Source of the DNA: Pseudofabraea citricarpa
Lineage: Eukaryota > Ascomycota > Leotiomycetes > Helotiales > Dermateaceae
Assembly: GCA_029641185.1 (NCBI GenBank)
Contig: JAPWGK010000007.1
Span: 186,001-250,000 of the forward strand
Reading direction: 5' to 3'
DNA: 64,000 bases
In this document: piece after piece, positions 1-11,800 of the stretch
Layout: each line of letters begins with the position of its first letter
How positions within the stretch are numbered: position 1 is the first letter of the stretch
Position numbers and translations under genes: made by a program
The notes under the pieces: generated by a model
The model's database searches: none
The model's input: the letters and a program-made list of their open reading frames with translations, nothing else
Told to the model about the DNA's origin: nothing

Positions 1-266
1 CACCTCTATTTATAATGGCAGAGAGGATAACAAGGCCATGCAGGTGTCCACTCCACGCGGGACTTCCAACACAGGAAGGTAGACTGCAAAATGAAACTGA
101 TTGTGTATCATCGATGCGGACATGAATTCACAAAGAACTACACCAAACCTACTTCTTTTAGTATTCCAGTACTTTCAATTCTTCTCTTCGTCATATAACC
201 ATTCCCGGAATCATAATTCATCGTTCATTGTTTGCCTCTTCCCTCCAAGTCAGGAACCCGTTCCCA

Positions 267-3200
267 TCACGCATTCCACCCATCTTCCTGTTGTCGTTCA
301 TCTTCAGAAATCCCAGCAACCTTGTCGAGCATATCCTTGTAATTGGTCCTGTTGTGAATGGCCTTCTCAAAAATCTCCTTTGTGATTTGGTTATATTTTC
401 CTTTGCCTCTCTCATTTCGTTCATCCTTCCCCTCAACTTCCTCTCGATTAGCACAATATCTAGCAGGATTCACCGCGCTCTGCATAACTGGAAATAAAGG
501 TTAGAACTATGGAATTTTCTTGTGATCTTACTAGCCGCTTGCTATTTCTTATCTCTCGCCCGTTGAGATTTGCTTCCAGAAAGGCGGGATCGGTCTTGAC
601 AAATTGCTGAGTCTGGCCTCGGATTTCCAGCTTGGCTTCGTTTGCACGCAGATCACTTTGCTCGTCATGAAGCTTGTCAAAGAACCGTTGCCAGACTTTA
701 TCCCGCTGCCCTTCGGTGAGCCTTCTGTAATCAAGGAATAGATGGATGCGCGATGTGAAAGCTGGATCGATAGTACCAGCACGATTTGTCGTCTATGTTT
801 CAATCAGCCTTGATAAAAAAAGGACTACTTTCAACAATCAACGCACCAAGAATAAGGTCCCAGGATATTAATCAATTGTTTTCAGGAAAGCTGACATCTT
901 TAGAACTTTAGCAATATTGAGAGAGGGCTTTTCACTTGCCGGTGACCAAAGAGTTCCGCGCTAGATCTTCTTTTTCTCTTTTTTCTAGGTAGATATCTGC
1001 TTCGTCGATCAACACTATGCCGTTCCAAGCAATTGCTCTATTTAGCCACATCATTAGCTTTGATTCCATTGTCGTCTCTTCAGTTCCTAGGTCCGCTTCA
1101 AGTATTTCGCAAGGCACTCTGAAAACTATCAGACATGAAGCGAACAGGATTTGGAGAGATAACTTGCCGACAGTGAAAGCTTTTCCAGTTCTGGCTTGCC
1201 TGTATGAAACGAATAAATATCAAGTAACCTCTTCACATGGTAAGAACTCACCATGTAGGAGAACAACCTGTCCACGCCCTTTCCCTTCAATGAACTCTGG
1301 GTTCCATGAGTCTTTTACATGATCACCGACTATTCCAAGTAACATTTCCCTGTCATTCTTATCCAATGCTACTTTATCCATGGCTTCCATATTCTTATCT
1401 ACTGGTTGCAAGTGTTCAATGTTAAAGACCCTGCCTCCTTATCTCCCTCCTCCTCCTGTCCAATCGGGATATCTCTCTACCGCCGCCGATACTTCAAACG
1501 TAAATGATAAATTGCTGTGGGAGCTGCTGTCGTGCGCCTTTCTCATCTGCGAAAAGAACAGGCGTTCTTCCAGGGAAATCCGCTCTTCCCTAGGCAAAAT
1601 CAGTGCTTGCTTTCATCCTGTTGTCAGCTTGTTTCCTGTTGTCACTCAATTAGCCTCTCTGTCGTCTGTCGTCTGTCATCTGTCTCCTCGCGGAATAGTT
1701 TATGCGGGTGCGTGGGGAGGGGAACTCCTCTCAACTATTTAAACACCCTCCTCCTCCTCCTCTCCAAATCGGGATATCTCTTTACCGCCGCCGATGTTTC
1801 TACCGTTCTTGATAAACCCATGTGGGAGCTGCTGTCGTGCGTTTTCCTTATGCTGCAAGAAAGAAGCCACTGATTTCTTTGTCAATATTGCGAATAGTAA
1901 GGAATTGGTAACTTGGTAAACGTACTCCATTCTTTTCTTTGTATTGCAAACCCCAACAAGTATGGGCTAAAAACAAATAGCAGTTCCTGTGGTGGCATGT
2001 CATCAAATACGCAAGGCTGATCAATATACTTGCGCCATTTCGAAGGCAATTCCGAGTCCGACGGCTGTGAAAAGTGTGCGAAGAGGTCTGATTCATCCAT
2101 CTCAGGTATTTGCTTCTGATCATAAGTTGTCTGTGGCAGATCAAGGACATAACGATCGACTCGGGAATCATGTTTCTTTTGTGCATTTTCAAAGTAGCTA
2201 CGAGGATCAATGATAACCTCGCTATTGTACTGAGTTACTGTTAGCAATAACTAAGTATATGGCTTCAAGTACAAACCTGTCTGTGACGGTTATTAATATG
2301 AGGGCTCGAGTACCTTCTATGAGCGGGTAAGTCACAGGCGGTCCTGAAGTAATTTTCTCCACGAGTCACTAGCTCTTTTTCTTCCGCATCAAAATCTTGC
2401 CAAAACTCCCTAGGGAGCACATTGAATTTTCCTATGGACTTAAAACCATTAAATCGTTCGATGGTAAATTCATGGGCTTGTCGGGTAATATATCAGTCAT
2501 TGTGTATTAGATTCCATACTCGAATAACCCACTTGTCTGATATGGTCCTTCCTTGAGGGTCGGGAACATACTCGGTAGCCATAATTACAACCCCACAAAG
2601 CTCGTTTTGAATAACTGCCAAAGCGATGTCTCCGGGCTTGAACAAAAGCCAGAGCATTTCAAAACAAGCGTTGCCAGCTTTATATCTCTTAAGCTCTGGA
2701 CGAATGGCATGTTCGTAGTAACCATCGATATGATTATCCAACAACTCTCGCAAACAATCGCGGGCTTGAATGCTACAAGCAATTGTGTTCCCTTCTCCAT
2801 AATCGACATTAACAAAGCCCTCTGCGGTTTCCTCGATCTCAGCGATAAGTTTGAGCTGCTCATAAAAGTGCACCAGAACTCTGTAAGGAAATTGAAACCG
2901 AAGTTCTGTTCCGTTCGTATCCCAGCCAGGATAGTAAAGGACAAGATGTTTCAGAAGTTCCTGTAGCTCAGCCAGAAGAACATAGATGCAATCTTGTTCT
3001 TCGTCAATGGAAAAGGTGTTGCGTTGGCAATTTCCCTTACTATCAACTTGCGGTATTCTTTGGGCATATCGCATGATGATTATTGGAGCTGATTCTGATT
3101 GCTTACTAGCATATCTCTCGTTGGTGTTGAAGCGCTCTTTTGAGTCATACGTTGCGTCCTGGCCTGTTTCGGGGGTCTTTATAAGAGATTTTATAGATAA

Positions 3201-3819
3201 TATTACGTTCTTCTGTTACTGGCACTGAAGACTCGGTATTACTCCACTGGGACTATTGCTCTGCTGCCACTGTAGAATCTGAATGATTGCTTGTTTGATT
3301 CTGGTCGCTTGCCGGCTGTATATAGTTATAGCCCTGTATTTGAAAAGTGGAATTGTCGTTTGTGGCACTTGTTTGAGCGTTACAGCTGTTTGCTGAAAAG
3401 GCCGTACTCTCCTGTACCGTATCTGAAGATTGAAATGGTGATGGCTGATAGTTGGATGTAGGAATACCGCTGTCTGACGGAGAGCCTCTTACGAAAATGT
3501 TGGCATTAGTCCCTGACGCGGTGCTTGAAACGGTCCCATAGGCATTTGAAAACCGAGGGCGAGGCAATTGATTGAAGTTTTGTCCCGAGTTATAAGTATC
3601 ATTTTGTTGAGCTGGAACTCCAAAGGACCATGCTGCAGGTGTATTTTGTGGCCTGGCTTCAGAAACATGCTGGGCTGGAGAATTCTGTGCGTTTGCTAGT
3701 GCGCTGGGAAATGATCTATATGGGTATGCTTGATTAACAGCTGTTGGCATAGAAGCACCGGCTTGCTGTTGTGATCTAGCTTGTGACCATCCTTGAGGGT
3801 TGTTATGCTGTGCGTACAT
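267..3819 (-). pseudogene. Decayed fungal AAA+ ATPase with DUF7025-type N-terminus
   Basis: Parts of a fungal cytosolic AAA+ ATPase can be followed in order. An N/Q/S-rich N-terminus (3819-3220) leads to a DUF7025-like domain (3176-2277; motif LWLLFKPGDI), a linker (2229-1926), the pre-P-loop block (1430-1252; GKGRGQVVLLH), Walker B (about 1000; GIVLIDEADIYLEKR), sensor/Arg-finger (about 790; TNRAGTIDPAFTSRIHL) and a C-terminal lid ending at 267. Inferred introns: 3219-3177, 2276-2230, 1925-1431, and several more after 1252, some with GC donors. Lesions: in-frame TAG at 3255-3253, TGA at 2495-2493 and TAA at 870-868; a frame-breaking deletion near 1092 between the KYLKR and LGTEE blocks; and a degenerate P-loop reading ARTGKAFT, with the first Gly lost and Thr changed to Ala. 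Such proteins hydrolyse ATP for remodelling, but this copy should be inactive. ATG 3906 is an alternative upstream start. Automated annotation might split it into two or three short genes. Confidence 0.8.
1431..1925 (-). repeat. 495-bp repeat-expanded intron with internal direct duplication
   Basis: Removing 1925-1431 (donor gtacgt, acceptor ggcag) joins ...RKEW to RVFNIEHLQPV, which is the expected continuity of the AAA+ family. Inside lie two diverged direct copies of a roughly 110-bp unit, about 1446-1560 and 1751-1865. Corresponding bases are 305 bp apart, and both copies contain a shared core around ATCGGGATATCTCT and CCGCCGCCGAT, then GTGGGAGCTGCTGTCGTGCG. A CT-rich tract flanks each copy, and a GTCGTCT-type microrepeat lies near 1660-1680. 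The neighbouring introns are only 43-50 bp, so this one has grown by insertion or duplication. Confidence 0.65.
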
Positions 3820-4209
3820 TCTGCTATGAAAGGAGAATGTAGCAGGAAAGAATTTGATTATTCGTGTGTAAGTAGAGATGCTGACAACAGCAACCGCAAT
3901 CAACATTTTGGCAGGTTCACTCTCTGGAGGCGCTTAAGTCACATGAAGCAGGTCATTTTTCACCTTGCCACACTTGGATTTTCATGCATACGAAGGTGCC
4001 AGAACTTTGTTTCTTTTCGCAGACCGCCGTAGAATAGATTGACCAATCCAAATCACTAAAAATCATTTGAAAAAAATGTCTCAGTAACCCAACTAAATTT
4101 TGACAATGTAGAGGCAATTGATAACTCCAAATAGCCTTCAAGGTAGTATATATATATAAAAGACATAAAATTAGTTCAGCGCTATAAGTTGCTCGAAATC
4201 GTTAAAATA
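3820..4209. other. Gap between two decayed NTPase genes
   Basis: This 390-bp stretch separates the 5' end of the AAA+ relic from the 3' end of the NACHT-like relic; both lie on the minus strand. It is AT-rich, with a short TA run near 4147-4160. In-frame ATG 3906 would add 29 mostly hydrophobic residues to the AAA+ relic. No RNA gene or other ORF is supported. Confidence 0.5.
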
Positions 4210-5699
4210 CTACGAGACAGCGAGCATCTCCTCTGATAGCTTTATTATTGCCTTTGACAGCACACAGTTGCGCGTCTCAACCAGTCTTGACACATCAAGG
4301 CGATCATCAGCTTTTACTTTACCTCCAAGGATCGCATTAGGGCCAGTTGTTGTCACCAGTAACCGTGGCCCCAAGCCACCTGAGGAAGTTTTCTGGTCGG
4401 TAAAGGCTTCCATAAACGACAGCAAGTGATGTGTAACCGTCTCATCTTCAGTGCCCAAGTATTGAAATCCATCAATAATACACACAGAATGTGGTATGAT
4501 CTCCAGAAGACTCACCAGCAAAATTACCTTTGGCATCGAATCGAATGTTTCATCGAGTTCCTTTAGAGAATCACTCTCTTTCCATGGATGAGCCTCGGGC
4601 ATTTCTAATAGCCTTTTTATGAGCTGGTACAAGAAAGATCTCAAAAGTCCAGCAAGTTTTTCTTGGGCCGTTAATTGCTTCCCCATCCAATCCCGATTTC
4701 GGCAAGGGTGGGCTATCATCGCATATTTCCCCCTCAATTCGGAGTTGTTGAATAAGATCGCGCTTATAGTTGTGGTTTTATTACCTCCAAGAAGCCATAG
4801 AACCGGGTGTTCTGGATTTTCCAACCACGATTTAAGTTTCCGTACCACGGCATGAATGACTTTCATCCTGCTTGCTTTTTGAAGAAAGCTTTTCAGTCAG
4901 CAAAACTTGCACATGTGGCCAAATAATCTGCAGAGCATCTTCAGCATCAGTCAGATATTTAGTCTCGCTGGCTCTGTCTGATTTTGATACCAGCTCAGGT
5001 TCAACGCCAGCTTCGGGTCCAATGACAAATGGATCTCCGGTGCGTTTTAGATAGATCATAAGCAAGTTGTGGGACTTTTTACTCCAGGGCTCACCATCTT
5101 CGGCCGTTTCCGACTTTTGGAGCTCGGAGATTTTCTTGTCAATCCTCAAATGTTGCGCTTCCGTCCTTGCTGCGTAGCGCCTGAAGATCTCTCTGTTACA
5201 TACAAGTCAGACAAAACTCACTTGAGGGTTACTTGATCCAGCATAGACGCCTCACTTACTTATTTCTGCTCTCGTAAAGAGGTGCCAAAAGATTGAAATG
5301 TGATTCAATGTCCATCCTTAATTCCTTCATATCCTTCTTTTCAAGGAATCGCCATTTTAACTTATCGCTTTGATATTGAAGCCATTTCCCACTAGGGCTT
5401 TCCATGGTTTTAGAATACCGATCCAGCCTGTCTCTCATTCCCTCTATCAGCGGTTTTAAGGCTTCGATCGTTGGTCTGAACCTGCTGGCTTCCACTTCCT
5501 CTAATCTTCCCGTACTCTCATTTTCCTCTTCTCTGGCGCACTCGTATAAACATCCAAGCCCTTCCACGATCGGTTGGACAAATGCAGTCGTTTTTCTGAT
5601 ATCTGCAGGGCTTCCTTTGGCGTCATCCAGAGCACTCGCAACCTTTACAAGCAGAGTTAGGGCTGCAAAAATGTCGCCCGCGCTCCATCCGAAGGACAT
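4210..5699 (-). pseudogene. Decayed NACHT/STAND-type NTPase (NLR-like)
   Basis: Exon 1 (5699-5260, ATG start) encodes a helical N-terminal domain starting MSFGWSAGDI, typical of fungal STAND and ankyrin proteins. A 67-bp intron (5259-5193) leads into a second exon beginning EIFRRYAARTEAQHLR, then the block LTDAEDALQIIWPHVQVLL. The frame breaks in an A5 run at 4880-4876 and resumes as MKVIHAVVRKLKSWLE (from 4866), followed by the nucleotide-binding region to 4210. The P-loop reads LLGGNKTTTIS, about three residues short of GxxxxGKT. The Walker B site reads CIIDGFQYL and lacks the usual acidic pair. No repeat domain follows; the stop comes about 220 residues after the frameshift. Intact relatives act as innate-immunity or incompatibility receptors. 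This copy looks inactive and truncated, although the homopolymer shift alone could be a sequencing error. Confidence 0.72.
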
Positions 5700-6463
5700 G
5701 ATTGCGGAAATGGAAAATCGTAGTCGGCAAACTTGATCTCGGAAAGAAACACAGGATTATTTCTAGAAATGTGTCATGTTGCAGCCTTGTAAAGTACTAT
5801 CGATGAGATGCAACACTCGAACTCACGTGGTAGTTTTATTGCATGAACGAAAGTATTGCCCCACTTTTGCTTACGGCTTTATCAATACTTATCCATACTC
5901 TCTCGTCGATAAATAAGTGCCTTGTAAACTGCATTTCAGTCAAGCGTGGTGTGTACAATGTAATTGAGTGATAGATAAATTTGTTGCCCGCGATGAATCT
6001 TAGACAGAGAGCAAGGCTAGAAACACTGCCGGCGAGAAGCAATTCAAGTTGGAAGTAGAGGGCGATCATGCGGATAATCCTCGCGCTTCTTGTGATAGCA
6101 ACAAACGACGAGGAGTAATATAGGTAACAATTTATGAGACGGAGAAAAGTTAAGCGACGGTTTAAGTCCCACTCCCTGAGAGATTGTTAGAAAATGACAG
6201 GGTTTAGAGACATTGCACGCAAGTCTTGACAGACAGTCTATAGCCCTATGTCTTTTCAAGAAGCTCTCTTCTTGACGCAGCTACCCGATAGTGCTGCAGA
6301 AAATTGACAGCTACTTGAAGGTACTTTGTTGATTTGCCGACAAACTCCCGATGATACACTGATAGAGCAAAGTTCAGTATAAAATACTTAATTTCGAGAG
6401 CCAATGTACAGTCTATTTTGATTTACAGCAAGTATCGAAGTTTATCCGTGTTTAATATCTTAC
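5700..6463. other. Intergenic region between the NACHT relic and fum1 3' end
   Basis: This 764-bp gap holds the upstream region of the minus-strand NACHT relic and the downstream region of fum1, also minus. Base composition is moderately AT-rich. Short ORFs here have no recognisable domain, and no repeat array or RNA gene was seen. Confidence 0.5.
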
Positions 6464-8275
6464 TCATTTCTTTTGATAATCCTCAGGACCGATCATCAAT
6501 TCTGGTCGGACAAGTGCATCGAAGTCCTCTTCGCTTAAAGCCTTCAATTCCATGGCACTCTCCTTCAGGGTTAATCCCTTCTTGTGGGCATTCTTGGCGA
6601 CCTTACTAGCCATGTCATAACCAATCTTCGGGTTGAGACAAGTAACCAACATGAGACTATATTTGGTCAGATTACTGAATCGAAGTGGGAAACAGAATTA
6701 ACTTACGACTCCTTCAAAATGCTGCTAATTTTCTCTTCGTTTGCTTGTAGTCCAACAACAAGGTTCTTCTCAAAACTCCTCATTCCATCGCTAAGGATAC
6801 GGATGCTGTGAAGAAGGTTTCGGATGACCAACGGCTTGAACACATTCAACTCGAATTGGCCATTCATGCCACCAACAGTTGTAGCAGTGTGATTTCCGAC
6901 AACTTGTGCGCATACCATTGTAAGAGCCTCGCATTGCGTTGGGTTGACCTTTCCAGGCATGATGGAGCTACCCGGTTCATTTTCTGGTAGAGCTAATTCG
7001 CCAAGACCGCAACGGGGCCCACTACCCAAGTATCTAATGTCCTGCGCGATTTTGAAAAGAGAGCTGGCCACGGTATTCAGAGATCCTGAAGCTTGGATGA
7101 TAGCATCATGGGCAGCAAGTGCCTCAAATTTGTTGGGGGCAGTCTTGAACTCAGTTCCGGTCATTTTACTGACTTCCATAGCAATAGCTTCAGCGAAACC
7201 TTTATAGGTGTTGATTCCGGTTCCGACAGCAGTACCACCTTGAGCAAGGAGTCTAAGGTCTGGGAGAGAAGATTCGACACGCTTGATTCCAAATTCGAGT
7301 TGAGCAACATAGCCAGAAAATTCTTGTGCGAGAGTGAGAGGGGTGGCATCTTGAAGATGAGTTCGGCCAATCTTAATAATCTTCTTTTCTTCAAATTCGT
7401 CTACCTTCTTCTGTAAAGCGTCGCGTAAAGACTTCAGAGACGGAATAAGTTCTTGCTCGAGTTCCAGAACAGCCGCAATATGCATAACGGTTGGGAAAGT
7501 ATCGTTGGAGGAAGCACTCATGTTTACGTGATCGTTAGGGTGCACAGGCTTTTTGCTCCCCATCTTTCCACCAAGTATTTCGATAGCCCGATTAGAAATG
7601 ACTTCGTTGGCATTCATGTTTGACTGGGTTCCAGAACCAGTTTGCCAGACAACGAGGGGGAAATGATCGATAAGCTTTAGGGAGGCTACTTCTGCGGCAG
7701 CTTGTTGAATAGCTTTGCCGATCGTGGGGTCTATGCAAATGGTAAGCTTTGAACTATGACTCGGCATCTAATCATTTAACGACGAACCTAATCCAAACTG
7801 CATATTTACTGTTGCTGCAGCACCCTTCAAGATCCCAAAAGCCTTGACAATAGGAGGAGGCATGCGATCCTGCGGTTGATTGATCCGGAAGTTTTCCAGA
7901 GACCTGCATCTGATCAGTCTGGTTGTTCCCTTCGACCTATGCGGTTTCTTGCCTCTCTGTCTGCGCTCCCCAGTACTTGTCCCCAGGGACATGGACCTCT
8001 CCAAAAGCATCTGTCTCTGCTCTCATTTCTGCCATGTTATATAACGTAGTATGAAAATTTCTAACAGCGCGGGGTCGAGACGAGGAGAATGTCGAGGTAA
8101 GATATGAGGATGGCGATAGGTTTGGGCGGGAGGTAGTTCGGGGTACCGGAGTAGAGAGGGGTTTGCACGCTGTCTGAGATGCTGCTCCATGTGATGAGAA
8201 CATACGACCTGTTCTCGAAGCAGTGGCTGACAGAACGCCAGAAGCGGAGGGCGCTCTTGCCGATCGCAGCATCAT
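6464..8275 (-). CDS. fum1: Fumarate hydratase (fumarase), class II, mitochondrial/cytosolic
   Basis: Catalyses reversible hydration of fumarate to L-malate in the TCA cycle; the cytosolic form serves DNA repair and fumarate clearance in other fungi. Four exons: 8275-7953, 7903-7788, 7730-6707 and 6656-6464, giving 551 aa, a usual length including a presequence. Intron 1 (7952-7904) uses a GC donor; introns 2 and 3 are GT-AG. The first 80 residues are Ser/Arg/Ala-rich with almost no acids, as in a mitochondrial targeting peptide. The mature enzyme begins around [20 protein letters not shown]. Class II signatures are intact: [14 protein letters not shown], the catalytic loop [15 protein letters not shown], and [16 protein letters not shown] second ATG at 8035 (Met81) lies just before the mature domain and could give the cytosolic isoform. 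The identity is beyond reasonable doubt; the start at 8275 is the first in-frame ATG. Confidence 0.97.
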
Positions 8276-8886
8276 CTTGACGGGTTGGAAATGGGCTAGT
8301 GGACCTTAAATATCCTTCGGTAAGCGCGGTTGAAGCCCCAATTGAACGACTAAAGCTCTAATGATAACAATTGTATATCTTGGAGATACAGCACTGAGGT
8401 GGGCGAGTTGTGACAATTTAACAAGAACACCGCTCCTTTAGACTCTGCAGCACGGAGCTCATCCACGCAAACCCGGAGCGGTAAAAGTTTCACGCGGCAG
8501 CTGCCCCCGGGTTATTCCGAGTCCGGGCCCAGTCACGTGCTTCGCCGGCTGTAAGACAATTTCGACTACAAAGAGAGATTGTATTAATGTACTCTACAAC
8601 ATGAACTAAAGTGGTGCTGTGATCCCTTTGAATGCTATGACTCCAACATAAACCCAACTCTAAAAACAGCCATCTCCCGCCTTCTAACTTAGCCAACCAA
8701 CACAAACACGCCGCGCAAAACTATGCAGCATCCGCTATGCACGTACAGACAATCCTCCAACCAACGCAGAACTATGCTGAAGAACCGATAACCGCAGAAC
8801 ACCACCCAAAGGATTAGATCGTCAGGTGCCCTCATTAAAACGCCAATGCATTGAACTCCGAACCATGCAATGAGTCCTCAGATCAC
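8276..8886. promoter_or_regulatory. fum1 upstream region / hsl1 downstream region
   Basis: This 611-bp gap contains the promoter of fum1 (reading left) and the 3' region of the kinase gene. A CACGTG E-box palindrome, a typical bHLH site in fungi, sits at 8534-8539, about 260 bp upstream of the fum1 ATG. No ORF of interest was seen. Confidence 0.4.
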
Positions 8887-11800
8887 TCATTTCGTGCTCA
8901 TTCTCAACGTCTTTTCCATCATCTTCTTCTTTCGCTCATCCGTGACGAGCACTCCTCTGACCCGCAACACTGTCTGCAGAGTCTCAACCACTTTCTGGAA
9001 ACTGCTATTGGCACCTCGCTCTTGTGTGAACCGTGCAATACTCAAATGTGATCGCTTGCCATGTTCAATTACCGTCATTATTTCAGCAGCAAAGGAGACC
9101 TCCTTCATATTAAAATCTAAGCATATTAGCATTATAATGCACCAATCCAAGATGCAATACTTACAGTTCTTGGGCCCAACCTTTCCAAAAACAATGTTTT
9201 TCTCTCTATCGATTTGAACATCTCTGATACCATAAGTCTTCCAGCCTTTCAGTATGGCTACAACTTCTTGTCGTGCTCTGCGCTTGGAAATTGAAAAGCA
9301 GACGAACTTTGCAGCTGGTTTGACATTGAATAGCTTGGCAAGCCAGTTTTGCTGTGGTTCGATGCGGCGTGCTCGAGTATCCTCGGAGCTTTTACCACGC
9401 AAGCCTTGGTTTGATCTACGGCCGCTAGCGACGAAATCTTCCATACTCAAATCATCGTCCAATGTATCACTCCCTAATCAGAATTTAGTATTGACGCTTA
9501 GTGATGGCAAATAGTGAGTGTACTTACCAACAGACATGCCAGGCTTCGCATCACGCTTCTTAAACAGTCTTCCTAGACTGAATCCCTTCTTCTTCGGCGC
9601 ACCCGAACCTTCTGTTTCGACTTTTGGTTCAGCTGTGGTGTTACTCGAAGACTGAGATACAATTCTGTTGCTTGCTCCCACAGAACTTTGTCTATCGCTA
9701 TCGTCACTAGATTTCGAAGTTCTCTTAAACCACGTGGACTTCTTCTTAATCACTGTTCCTGTGCTGCTCTCGTTTGTGACTTGGTCGTCGAGGTACTGGT
9801 CCTCGCCTATAGGTGCTAAATCTGGGGTGGCCTCGTAGGCTGATGTAGCATGGTATTGTTGGCGAAGGTCTAATGCTTGAGTACGAAGGTGATTTGTATA
9901 GCTAGAGCTACCATGCTCTAAGCCCCCAGACATAGTAGGAGGACCCTGAGAGCTCTTCTTTCGTATGGTAAGAGGAGCTGGTGGTTTCACTGGACTAGGC
10001 GAAGAAGGAGAAACAACACGAATTGTGTCTCTCATTGAGGGGCCCTGGCCAGCAAACCTATCATTTCGAGTTTGGTATCGAGTAGCGGGCATTCGCGGCT
10101 CTGGAGCAGATGCAACTCTACTAGAGTTTACTTCATTTCGGTATTGGTGGTGGTCCAAGAATTTGTCAAAATCACTTCGGTCCCGAGGTGATGCATCCTC
10201 TTCGCGCTTCTCATTTATTGATGGCATAGGGCGGACTGAATACACCTGCTGGTATTCCACTGGTGCAGATACGACACGTCGGTCATGACGGGCTGGCGAA
10301 AGCAATTCTGGCTGAATGAGGTGATCAATATGCAAGACCATACGGTCAACGTGTCCTGGTGAATCTCCATCATCCAACATACGTCTTTGCTCGGCTTCTC
10401 GGCGGGCTTGTAGTAATTCAAAATCAATGGACTGGGTTCGCGAAGGAGGTGTTGGCAAAGGTCGAGCCTGCAATGAGACATCGAGTATTTTCCTATCACG
10501 ACTTGGGGCGCGAGTCTGGATAGGAAACTGTGGTGACGTTGGGGTAGGGAGTTCATCCACATTGAAATACGATATATTAGAATCAGTACCAGGTGTGAGC
10601 TCGCCCGACCCCTCGCTGTTCGTTGATAACAAGCGGTTAAAGGCTTCATCGCAGTCTTTCGCCAGACTGCTACTAAGCTTCCGAACATCATCTTTCCAAA
10701 CTGTGCTGTGACGATTAGGGTTATCTCCGGGCAAGGATGGTTGATATGCAGTGGGTGGTTTTCTTGAACGGACATAGCGAGAAGAAGCTGGCGGCAGAGA
10801 ATCGCCATCGGTGTACTTGGCGTGCTTGTTGGGATGTGTATCATTAGAAGCGGAGTTCGTATCTGCAGAGCTAGTTCTCTTTCGAATATGGGAAAAGCTT
10901 ACTCCTCGCTTGTGTCCAGAAGGTGGTCGCATTCCACTGTTACGACTCCTAGTGGAGCTTGCCAGCGAGCTTCGTGAGATATAACTACTTCGAACTGGTG
11001 GAAGTAGCTGGCTGTTTTGGTCTCTAATTACAGATCTGGAAGCCGAGCTTCGGGAAGATTGTTGCGGCAGCATTGGGTGTTCTTCGGCATGATGAATGGT
11101 GATTTTGGCACGATCATTTTTGCGGAGCACATTCAAATGCTGGGGGCGTGACGCTTTGAAAGGATCATAGCTCTTGATAGTATCGCCACCGATTGTTTCA
11201 GCAACATTGCTAACAACAGTAAAACGCGACACTTGGCGCCGGTGTCCTTTCTTACTCGCTTCGGGGAATTCAACTGTCGAGTACGCCTTTGTCAAAGTTA
11301 CCGGTCTTATATGATGGTAGTCACTGTTAGAATAGCCAACGTCAGGAATATAATTCTCCAACTGAGCCTCTCGATACTTCATAAGAAGACCATAGAACAT
11401 CTTCTGCTCGTTTTGTCTGAGGATAATGTCAGTGAGGATATTCAGGCAAAAACTATCAATTGACAAAATAGTATGGGAACGTACTCTTTGCCTGTGAGCT
11501 TTTGAATAAGCTGCTTTTCATCAAGTCCATGCCACAGAGACCGAAGGTGCCGTAGTAATTGTGGATCCAAGTCGTTCTTTCGAACCACTGTCCCGCGGAA
11601 TTGCTTAAGGTCCATACTATGCGGGTTGTTGCCTGCCCCAAGGTTATCCATTCTATCGTATTTTATCAACAGAGGATGGCGCCAGATCTGGGTCATGCTT
11701 ATTCTATCGGTTGGTTTCACCTGAAGCATCTTCCAAATTAGGTCTGCTGCTTCGTTACTGAAATCTGGATCCATTTCATAGGTTCCACGTTTGATGTTAG

